Shown here in pieces: positions 26,008-33,265 of a stretch of DNA of 64,000 nucleotides. The stretch lies in assembly GCF_046736075.1 (NCBI RefSeq), contig NZ_CP177163.1, forward strand, positions 1,426,001 to 1,490,000. Direction: 5' to 3'. Numbering within the stretch: position 1 is the first letter of the stretch; each line of letters starts with the position of its first letter. Made by a program: the position numbers and the translations under genes. Source of the stretch: Stenotrophomonas sp046736075 (lineage in GTDB: Bacteria > Pseudomonadota > Gammaproteobacteria > Xanthomonadales > Xanthomonadaceae). Under the pieces are notes generated by a model, which saw only the letters and a list, made by a program, of their open reading frames with translations, had not been told where the DNA came from and did no database searches.

Positions 26008-27562
26008 CGCCGGGCCGGATAGGCCGGATGGAGCCGATGACGGCGATCTGCGCGCACTGCTGTGGTTCGTCGCGGACTGCGTGGTGACCGTGCTGTTCAC
26101 TGCTGCGCTGTGGCAGGCAAGCGGCGCGAGAAGCGAAGAGCTACTGTTCCGAGAAGCCTTCATGCGCATCGTGCCACTGATGATGTTGCTGTTCGTCAAC
26201 GGCGCCCGACGCCTCATCCGCAACTACCATCGCGGATGTTTCCAGCGCCTTCCGGCAGTGCAGTGTGTGGCTGCTCCCTGGATGGTGGCGATGTCCTACA
26301 TACAGGTCTGGTGCGTTGCGTCTACCGGGTCGGATCTGCCGGACAATCCCGACGCCCTGTACTTCGTTGCCGCCCCGATGACCGTAGGCGCAGCCCTTGC
26401 GTACACCATGCTAGCCGGCAAGCTGCGCGGGGTTGCCAACCCGGACAAAGAGGGTGATGCGCAGCGGTCTATTTCCCAATCGTGGCAAACCACGCCTCAG
26501 GAACCAACTTCCAGAGAGCCGAATGACGTCACCGATGATCAGACCAGCATGACAGACGAAGATCTGCGGGGGAGATTGTGGTGGCTTCTGGATAGTGCGA
26601 CCGCAGCGTTCATCGTCTACGCGATGGTCTCGATACTGCCTGCGTTCTCACCAAGAGCACGTCCAGGAGGCGTCTATCCACGTGGCGAAGATCCCGCAAC
26701 GTTCGCAGTAATGATGTGGATCGCGATGTTCGTGGTTTCCAATGGGATGAGGCGCGTAATCCGCAGCGCATCCACGTTGACCACCGAACAGGCAGCGATA
26801 GCCCAGACGGCCTGCGGCGGATGGTTCGCCGCACTGATTCTCGTCGTCCAACATCTCTATTACGTACAGCCCTACGGGCGGTACCTGCTGCCGCTCACCA
26901 CCACACTCATGATGATCCCCGTCACGCTGATCATCGGGGCGTTGTACTACAGCGCCCGCACCGAAGCAGAGGTAGAAACGCGGCCCCCCGGTCTGGAGGA
27001 GACTCCGGACGGCGTAGTGGCTGAGCAGGCACGGAAGCCCATCCAATGGAGCAACCTTGCGTGGACAGGCATCGTGCTTGGGTTCGTCGTACTGATCGCA
27101 ATAGGTCAGGCAAGGACGAAGCCTCCCGAGGCAGCCTTGGATAGGCGGTTCAGCACCAGCCTGACATCGATGGATTACGAGCCCACAGACACCTTCGTGC
27201 ATCCGGTGTATGTCGACGGGGGTGGGGGCGATAGCGCGGGCACCGGCGGCAGCACGGCACTGCGTGCAATCAGCTTGCCGGTTCGCTGGCACCCGGGGCT
27301 GACTGTGCGTGTCAAATGGCAGCGATGCAAGGCTTTTTACGCGGACAACCCTCAGACAGAGGAACAGGCGTGCCGTTGGGTGGAAAAGCACGTTCCCGTC
27401 CACCCCTATACCGACGTCGGCTCAACGACCGTCCACCTGTTTGCCGACGACCAGATACTTGTGATTCCGGCCATGCTCGGTCCGCGTCACGAGGACTACC
27501 CAGGGTCTCCCCCTCCTTACAAGAACTTCTACGAAAAACGGGGCATTGGCCACGATGAGTGA
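25997..27562 (+). CDS. Polytopic membrane protein with C-terminal DUF3304 domain, long paralogue
   Basis: A 521-residue protein predicted to be immunity to the Tle1-like effector. A four-helix module at about 17-140 begins LRALLWFVADCVVTVLFTAA and contains MLLFVNGARRLIRNYHRG. A second, diverged copy of the module at about 190-320 begins LRGRLWWLLDSATAAFIVYA with MFVVSNGMRRVIRSAS. A ninth helix (about 355-373) leads to a DUF3304 domain (about 385-521; ISLPVRWHPGLTVRVKWQRC). Nine helices put DUF3304 in the periplasm if the N-terminus is cytoplasmic. DUF3304 proteins known as Tli1 neutralise Tle1 phospholipases and are usually lipoproteins, so the membrane fusion is unusual. The ATG has GAGGAGG upstream. 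GC is lower than in flanking genes. Confidence 0.75.
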   Translation: MTHDAGPDRPDGADDGDLRALLWFVADCVVTVLFTAALWQASGARSEELLFREAFMRIVPLMMLLFVNGARRLIRNYHRGCFQRLPAVQCVAAPWMVAMSYIQVWCVASTGSDLPDNPDALYFVAAPMTVGAALAYTMLAGKLRGVANPDKEGDAQRSISQSWQTTPQEPTSREPNDVTDDQTSMTDEDLRGRLWWLLDSATAAFIVYAMVSILPAFSPRARPGGVYPRGEDPATFAVMMWIAMFVVSNGMRRVIRSASTLTTEQAAIAQTACGGWFAALILVVQHLYYVQPYGRYLLPLTTTLMMIPVTLIIGALYYSARTEAEVETRPPGLEETPDGVVAEQARKPIQWSNLAWTGIVLGFVVLIAIGQARTKPPEAALDRRFSTSLTSMDYEPTDTFVHPVYVDGGGGDSAGTGGSTALRAISLPVRWHPGLTVRVKWQRCKAFYADNPQTEEQACRWVEKHVPVHPYTDVGSTTVHLFADDQILVIPAMLGPRHEDYPGSPPPYKNFYEKRGIGHDE

Positions 27563-27588
27563 ACCTTCGCCCCTGCAGGAGTCGCGTC

Positions 27589-28851
27589 ATGACACATGAA
27601 CCAATCCCAGACAAACCCGATGCACGCGGCACGCGCAGCGGCCATTTCACTGAACAGGATGCGGACACGGCCAATGGAGCCGATGACGGCGTTCCGCGCG
27701 CCTTAGCCTGGTTCGTCGCGGACTGCGTGGTGACGGCACTGCTCACGGCCGCGCTATGGCAAGCAAGCTATGCGAAGGGAGACGATGGCATAGGACCATC
27801 CAATTTCCCGCTGGTCATGCCCCCTATGCTGCTCCTCTTCGTCAATGGCCTCCGACGCGTCGTCCGCAACTACCATCGCATGACGTTCCAGGGCTTGCCA
27901 TTGGTCCAGTGCGTCGTTGCCCTCTGGGTGGCTGTGATGTTCTACCTGTTTGCCTGGAGCGTTGACTCGACAGGCTGGGGCGTAATGATCGCCCCCATAC
28001 TTGTCTATGTCGCCGCCTACCCGCTGGCAGTATGCGCGGGCCTTCTCTATGCACTTCTTGACGCGATGCTGCGGCGCGCCGTCAGAGCGACACCCGTCGT
28101 CGCTGTCGAATCAACGGACGAAGCACCTGCCACGGTAGCGGAGCGCGTAGCGACTGAAACGAAAGAGGCCTCCCCCTACAAGCGGTACTCACTGACCCGA
28201 TGCACTAGACGTCAGGACGCCATCCGGCATGTTCCCGCAACGCTGGATACTGATCTGCACCCGCCCTCATCCGGGGAGCCAGGTCCTTCTGCGGACAAGG
28301 CAAGCAGTCCGACCCAGTCAACCAACCGTGGTCCATCCATTCAACGCTACTTCTGGATAGGTTTCGTACTGCTCTTCGCCGCGGCCGGTGTCTACCACCG
28401 CCTCCACTCCGAGCTCGTAGAGGATCCGCCAACCCAGGTCGGCGGCAGCCTGACGTCGATGGACTACGAGCCTTCTGACACCTTTGTGCGACCGGTTTAT
28501 GTCAACGGTCGCGGCGGCGACAGCGCGGGCACGGGAGGCAGCACAGTACTCAGTGCAATCAGCCTGCCCGAACGGTGGCATCCGGGCCTGACCGTGCGCG
28601 TCAAGTGGAGACGCTGCAGGGCGTGGTATGCCGGCATGACGGAAGCGGAAGATGAGCTCTGTCGCTGGATGGAGAAGGACGTTCCCGTCCATCCGTACAC
28701 CTATGTTGGCCGAACTTGGCTGCACATCTTCGCGGATGACCAGGTGCTGGTGATCCCCGCGATGATGTCCCCTCGCCACCCTGACTATGCAGGCGCCTCG
28801 CCGCCATACAAGAACTTCCACGAGAAACGGGGCATTGGTAACGATGAATGA
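27589..28851 (+). CDS. Polytopic membrane protein with C-terminal DUF3304 domain, short paralogue
   Basis: A 420-residue paralogue of the preceding protein with a single four-helix module (about 38-175; WFVADCVVTALLTAALWQAS and LLLFVNGLRRVVRNYHRM), a polar linker of about 100 residues, a fifth helix (YFWIGFVLLFAAAGVYHRL) and a DUF3304 domain very close to the first copy (WHPGLTVRVKW; PVHPYTYVGRT). Five helices again leave DUF3304 in the periplasm. CAGGAG precedes the ATG at 27589. It overlaps the lipase gene by eight bases, coupling immunity and toxin translation. Two copies may protect against different Tle1 variants or raise the dose. Immunity is inferred from domain and context. Confidence 0.75.
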   Translation: MTHEPIPDKPDARGTRSGHFTEQDADTANGADDGVPRALAWFVADCVVTALLTAALWQASYAKGDDGIGPSNFPLVMPPMLLLFVNGLRRVVRNYHRMTFQGLPLVQCVVALWVAVMFYLFAWSVDSTGWGVMIAPILVYVAAYPLAVCAGLLYALLDAMLRRAVRATPVVAVESTDEAPATVAERVATETKEASPYKRYSLTRCTRRQDAIRHVPATLDTDLHPPSSGEPGPSADKASSPTQSTNRGPSIQRYFWIGFVLLFAAAGVYHRLHSELVEDPPTQVGGSLTSMDYEPSDTFVRPVYVNGRGGDSAGTGGSTVLSAISLPERWHPGLTVRVKWRRCRAWYAGMTEAEDELCRWMEKDVPVHPYTYVGRTWLHIFADDQVLVIPAMMSPRHPDYAGASPPYKNFHEKRGIGNDE

Positions 28852-30820
28852 ATTTGCCTTTCTTCCGGAGGGCGCACCAGCAACACGCCCTTCCCCTCCA
28901 TCCAGCACATTCAATATGAATACCGATGAATCGTGTTGTCTCAATATCCAGTTCTCGATCTTCTTTGATGGAACGCGGAATCATAAAGATGAGGACAAAG
29001 CCGCTGGCTCCCACAGCAATGTCGCGAGACTCTTCGATGCTTGCCGGGAGAAGGATGAGGTTGGCGAATTTCGCCTCTACGTACAGGGTGTAGGCACACC
29101 GTTCCCCGAGATTGGAGAACATGAGCCTCATGAAGACGGCGCTAAAGAAGGCAAGAATGGCGATCTGCGAATGCGGTACGCGTTCCTTTTCATGGCGAAT
29201 GAAATCGCCCGGCTTCTTTACGGCGAGGTCCTTGTAAAAGATACCGTCCGAGAGATCGCCCGTACCGTCGAAGATGAAGAGATCATCAGGGTCTGGCGGC
29301 TACGGATCGAGAATATGCTGGCCACCCCAAAAACTGCAGCCCCCCGAATATCCACAATCACGCTTGACGTATTCGGGTTTTCGCGTGGCGCGACGGCGGC
29401 ACGGGCATTCGTGAATCATCTTGTAGAGTGGGCAGGTGACGGATTGCCAGAGGTCTGCGGAATTCCACTGCGGGTGCGCTTCATGGGCTTGTTCGACACG
29501 GTAGCGTCGGTGGAGATCGCGGACTCCATGCCGCTGCCGGCCGACGGCCACTTAGATTGGGCTGAGCCCAGGTACATGGTGATCCCTGCGTTTGTGGAGC
29601 AGTGTGTGCACATGGTGGCCGGGCACGAGGCGCGCAACTCGTTTCCCTTGACAAGCATCTCGGCCTCCCGCGAGCAAGCACCCAAGCGACTGGAGATAAT
29701 TTATCCCGGCGTCCATGCCGATGCCGGCGGCGGCTATGGCCCAGCTTCCCAAGGCAAGGGAACCGACAGGGGTAGCCACGGCATTCGTCAGCAACAGGGG
29801 GACCTCCTCTCGCAGATTCCCTTGAACGACATGTATGAGAGAGCCAGAGCTGCCGGGGTTCCCTTGATTTCCCGTGAGGAGCTGTCCCGCAGCACTTCCG
29901 GTCCATTCTTCACCATCTCTCCGGAGCTACGGCGCACGTACGACGCCTACCAGAAGACGTTGGAGCAGCACGGCGCTGGTGGCTCCCTCCTTCGGCTGCT
30001 GCATCTCCACTATCTCGATTACATCGGTTGGCGTAGGCAGGTGCTGCCCCGCCCCACGTTCATCACATTACCTTTCATGGGCCACTGCAAGCGAACGCAG
30101 GTGCAGGACCATATCAACCTCGACCAGTCCAATGTCGAGTTGATCGTCTATCTTGACGTGTTCAAGGATTCGGTGAAGCGCGCCCAGGTGCATGGCAGGC
30201 GTGCGATTGGCTTACCAGCATTTCTTCATCGCGAGCACGCCTGCATGGAGATGTACGATCGATACTGGAGTTCTTCTCCAAAGCCATGCGACGCCTTGCG
30301 AAGTTTGCTTGTGCAGTACGTCCATGACTCGCGCGCAGGCTTCGTGTTGACAGATCCTCAATGCGAGCGTGACTACAAGAACATGCATGACCATCTCGAA
30401 ACTCTTGACGCGCAGTACCGAGAGGACCTGCGTGCGGTGAGTAAAGACCGGCAGGAGGCATATCAACGCGCCCTTGAGGCCCATACAGACTTTGTTCCGA
30501 CTGGCTGGCAGCAAACACGACCACCCAAACCACGGCCCCTCCTCGAAGACCCGCTGAACGCGGAAGACCGGAAGGCACTCGCCATTTTTCGCGCCGGTGG
30601 GAGGCCAATTTTCACCGATGCCAAACCTGCGTCGGCAATGGATGGGAAGGCGGATGCTCTGGATCTGATAGCAAAGGTCTCTCGTCGTGAGGTCCGCTGG
30701 AGCTATCTACGTCGACGTCAGGTCTTTCGGCCGATACCTGAAGGCCGCGACAATGCCCGCGGCAAAGCTGCCTCAATTGGCCAGTCCCAGCGCCTCCGCT
30801 ACGAGGACGGCCTCACATGA
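28844..30820 (+). CDS. Type VI phospholipase effector, Tle1-like (DUF2235)
   Basis: A 658-residue protein with a DUF2235 alpha/beta-hydrolase domain, as in Tle1 effectors, which cut membrane phospholipids of rival cells. The probable catalytic triad is Ser180 (VFGFSRGATAARAF, the GxSxG elbow), Asp218 (FMGLFDTVAS) and His291 (YPGVHADAGGGYGP). An N-terminal IFFDGTRNHKDED stretch is also typical of the family. No signal peptide is present, as expected for type VI cargo. The ATG at 28844 overlaps the upstream immunity gene. The C-terminal 250 residues are not recognised. GC and codon use differ from the flanking chromosome, consistent with horizontal exchange of effector modules. Secretion and toxicity are inferred from the family. 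Confidence 0.85.
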   Translation: MNEFAFLPEGAPATRPSPPSSTFNMNTDESCCLNIQFSIFFDGTRNHKDEDKAAGSHSNVARLFDACREKDEVGEFRLYVQGVGTPFPEIGEHEPHEDGAKEGKNGDLRMRYAFLFMANEIARLLYGEVLVKDTVREIARTVEDEEIIRVWRLRIENMLATPKTAAPRISTITLDVFGFSRGATAARAFVNHLVEWAGDGLPEVCGIPLRVRFMGLFDTVASVEIADSMPLPADGHLDWAEPRYMVIPAFVEQCVHMVAGHEARNSFPLTSISASREQAPKRLEIIYPGVHADAGGGYGPASQGKGTDRGSHGIRQQQGDLLSQIPLNDMYERARAAGVPLISREELSRSTSGPFFTISPELRRTYDAYQKTLEQHGAGGSLLRLLHLHYLDYIGWRRQVLPRPTFITLPFMGHCKRTQVQDHINLDQSNVELIVYLDVFKDSVKRAQVHGRRAIGLPAFLHREHACMEMYDRYWSSSPKPCDALRSLLVQYVHDSRAGFVLTDPQCERDYKNMHDHLETLDAQYREDLRAVSKDRQEAYQRALEAHTDFVPTGWQQTRPPKPRPLLEDPLNAEDRKALAIFRAGGRPIFTDAKPASAMDGKADALDLIAKVSRREVRWSYLRRRQVFRPIPEGRDNARGKAASIGQSQRLRYEDGLT

Positions 30821-32391
30821 TCCCGCACGCGCTCCTCCGACCGGCGTTCTTCCTGCTGTGGGCACTCTGGTCGCTGCTGATGGGCTGGTACGCCGTCGAT
30901 GATGACCAACTCGCTTCGCCTGCACAGGCGCTGGGCCCGTGGCTGGCGGGCAGCATCGCGCTGGGTGCGCTGTTCCTGCTGGTGGCGGCGCTGATCAAGG
31001 TGCTTCAGGAGATGCGCGCCGGCGCGCGCGGCATCACACCGCTGCGCGCTGCGGGTTCGCCATCGCTGGCCTTGCCCGTCACGGGCCCGGCGGATGCACC
31101 CACCGCATCGGCGCCCACTGCCCCGGTGCTTCAGATCCGCGCGTGCTACGCGCGCCTTGCGCGGCAGACACCCGATGCCGTGGTGGCCCTGCTGGACGAC
31201 TCGAGGGCCGCGCGCCCGGTACTGACCGCGCACGCCGAGGACCCGGCGGCGCGCCTGGCCGAGCGCGGCATGGCGATGCAGGTGCAGTTGGCGCAGGGAA
31301 TGGAGATGCTGGACGCCGCCCTGCCCGATGCCGCGCCGGTGGCCATGTTCACGCTGGCCCCCACGCTCACCCGCCACAGCCGTTACGCCGCAATGGAGTG
31401 GCCGGGCTTGATGGCCAGCCAGTCCGACGCGCCCGGCGCGCTGCTGCTGCGCGAGCTGGACCTCAACGGCCCGTCGCTGGCGCCGGTGCTGCAGGCGCTG
31501 TTCGCCCGCTTCACGGCGTCGCCGCGGTTGTGCAGTGCCGTGCTGCTGAGCCTGGAGGGCCGGCTGATCCGAGGGCGGTACCAGCGCCCCCGGGATGACG
31601 AGCCCGAGGATCCGGTGGACGAGAGCATGGTGCTGATGTGGATCACCCGCACCGAGGTGCCCGACGCGATACGGCGCGACGCAGTGGAGCCGGACACCCC
31701 GGCGGCGCAGCATGCGCGGCAGCCGTACGCGTGGTTCCGCGAGGAACTGGCGGCTTACACGGCGCTGGCCCCGCACGAGCCCGAAGCGCAGGTGCACGCC
31801 GCGGCGTTCATCACATCGCTGTTGCCGGTGCTCCGCGAAGAGGGGACCGCGCAGGCCCAGCGACTGGGCAACGATCCGTGGTATCCGGTGCCGTGGACCC
31901 GGCAGCAGATCACCCTTCAGGAGGCCGCGCCCGTGCTGGGCACGCTGTATCCGCCCCGCTGTGTCGCCCTGCGCGGTGAGGATGGCGAGGCGTTGTCGCC
32001 GCGCGCGCAGGAGGCCGCCATTGCCGAGGCGTGGCAGGCCCTGCACGCCGCGCTGCCCGAGGCCGCCCGCCCGCGCTGCGTCTGGTACGACAGCCGTGCC
32101 GATGTCGATGCGGCCATCGCCCTGCGCATGGCATTGCGCGGGCTCGCGGACCCGCTCGACCTGGACGATCCACGCGTGGGCATCGACCTGGCCACGCGCG
32201 TGGGTGCGCTCGGCGGTGGCAGCGGCGCCGCCGCCCTGGCGTTGGCGCTGGCCAGCGGCAAGGCCGGCACGGCCGTCATCGTCGACGACGCCGGCAGCCT
32301 GCTGCTGCAGCCCATCGTGCCCGCACCGCAGCCCGATGCCACGGACACCGCGTCCGCCCTGTCCCGCCAGCCCGATCTGGAGCACCCATGA
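30817..32391 (+). CDS. DUF2875 protein, Tla3-like lipase adaptor
   Basis: A 524-residue protein with two N-terminal TM helices (about 8-25 and 43-64) and a large soluble part containing LRELDLNGPSLAPVLQALFA and ARQPYAWFREELAAYTAL, features of the DUF2875 family. The founding case, Tla3 of Pseudomonas aeruginosa, is needed to deliver the lipase Tle3. Here it sits directly downstream of a Tle1-like lipase with a four-base overlap. The island therefore has both a DUF4123 and a DUF2875 adaptor. GC returns to the chromosomal level from this gene onward. Confidence 0.75.
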   Translation: MIPHALLRPAFFLLWALWSLLMGWYAVDDDQLASPAQALGPWLAGSIALGALFLLVAALIKVLQEMRAGARGITPLRAAGSPSLALPVTGPADAPTASAPTAPVLQIRACYARLARQTPDAVVALLDDSRAARPVLTAHAEDPAARLAERGMAMQVQLAQGMEMLDAALPDAAPVAMFTLAPTLTRHSRYAAMEWPGLMASQSDAPGALLLRELDLNGPSLAPVLQALFARFTASPRLCSAVLLSLEGRLIRGRYQRPRDDEPEDPVDESMVLMWITRTEVPDAIRRDAVEPDTPAAQHARQPYAWFREELAAYTALAPHEPEAQVHAAAFITSLLPVLREEGTAQAQRLGNDPWYPVPWTRQQITLQEAAPVLGTLYPPRCVALRGEDGEALSPRAQEAAIAEAWQALHAALPEAARPRCVWYDSRADVDAAIALRMALRGLADPLDLDDPRVGIDLATRVGALGGGSGAAALALALASGKAGTAVIVDDAGSLLLQPIVPAPQPDATDTASALSRQPDLEHP

Positions 32392-32891
32392 CCGCTCGCC
32401 TCGCCCTGCCCCTCCTGCTGCTCTCGGTGGCCGCACTGACAGCCTGCCAGGAGCCCTACGAACTGACGAACAGGTGGGAGACCTGGCCCACCACGCCCGA
32501 ACCCCCGCAACCGCTGCTGGGCACGGTGTGGAAGCTGCACGACCTGCCCGCCACTGCCGACAAGGCCGCAACCGTGGTACCGCCGGATTCGCACGTGGGC
32601 TTCATCATTCTCGAAGCCGACGGCCGGCACCTTATCGGCTATGCCGGCTGCCAGCCGATGACCGCGCTGTACCGCCAGCAGGGCATGCAGTTGACGGTGG
32701 ACGGGCTGGCACGCACCGGCTCGCGCTGCCACAAGGAGCGGTTCGATGACGTGGGCGACCGCTTCGCCGCTGCGCTGAGCGGGGCCACCGGCTACCGGAT
32801 GGCCGAGGACGACGCCCTGCTGCACATCCTGCACGGGGACACCGTGACCGCGACGCTGATCTATCGCACGCCGCCCAAGGACTCATGGTGA
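32388..32891 (+). CDS. META-domain lipoprotein
   Basis: A 167-residue lipoprotein: signal peptide LLLLSVAALTAC with Cys at residue 20, then a META/HslJ-like domain (LLGTVWKLHDLPA, LIGYAGCQPMTALY, LARTGSRCHKE). META domains occur in outer-membrane or periplasmic proteins such as HslJ. It overlaps the adaptor gene (ATGA), so belongs to the effector operon, where a periplasmic lipoprotein could be another immunity factor. That role is a guess; no lipoprotein of this type is known to the annotator as a Tle immunity protein. Confidence 0.75.
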   Translation: MTARLALPLLLLSVAALTACQEPYELTNRWETWPTTPEPPQPLLGTVWKLHDLPATADKAATVVPPDSHVGFIILEADGRHLIGYAGCQPMTALYRQQGMQLTVDGLARTGSRCHKERFDDVGDRFAAALSGATGYRMAEDDALLHILHGDTVTATLIYRTPPKDSW

Positions 32892-32919
32892 CGCGGGCGG
32901 GCCGCAGGCGGCGGCGAGC

Positions 32920-33180
32920 ATGAAGCACCCTGTGTGCCTGGGCGATCCCACCAGCGGCGGTGGCGAGGTGGTGCAGTGCCAGGGCAGCGGGCGCATCGAC
33001 GGCGCGACGATCGCGGTGGTGGGCGACCTGGCCACCTGCGCGCTGCACCCGGGCCGGCATGCCTTCGTGGAAGGCTGCGCGCGGGTGCGGATGAACGGCG
33101 CACCGGTGGTGCGCGACGGTGACCGGCTGGCCTGCGGCTGCCGCGGTGTGGCCCGCCATGCGCGGCGCGTGCGCGTCTGA
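32920..33180 (+). CDS. PAAR spike-tip protein
   Basis: An 86-residue PAAR protein (KHPVCLGDPTSGGGEVVQCQ, a glycine/valine-rich repeat core, GDRLACGCRG at the end). PAAR proteins cap the VgrG trimer and sharpen the type VI spike; zinc is held by His and Cys residues, which are present here. It has no toxin extension, so it is a plain tip. It ends the effector operon and a REP-type hairpin follows. Confidence 0.9.
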   Translation: MKHPVCLGDPTSGGGEVVQCQGSGRIDGATIAVVGDLATCALHPGRHAFVEGCARVRMNGAPVVRDGDRLACGCRGVARHARRVRV

Positions 33181-33224
33181 ACGCAGCAGGGCCGCGCGGC
33201 GGGATTCCGTGCGGCCTTGGCGGG

Positions 33225-33249
33225 GCCGCCGACCGGGGTCGGCGGCTAC
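33225..33249. repeat. Solitary SMAG-like palindrome between convergent genes
   Basis: GCCGCCGACC and GGTCGGCGGC are perfect 10-bp arms around two bases, followed by TACC, so the minus strand reads GGTAG at the head of the hairpin. It lies between the PAAR stop and the TonB-receptor stop and probably ends both transcripts. Confidence 0.65.
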
Positions 33250-33265
33250 CGGTGTGGCGCGGCGG

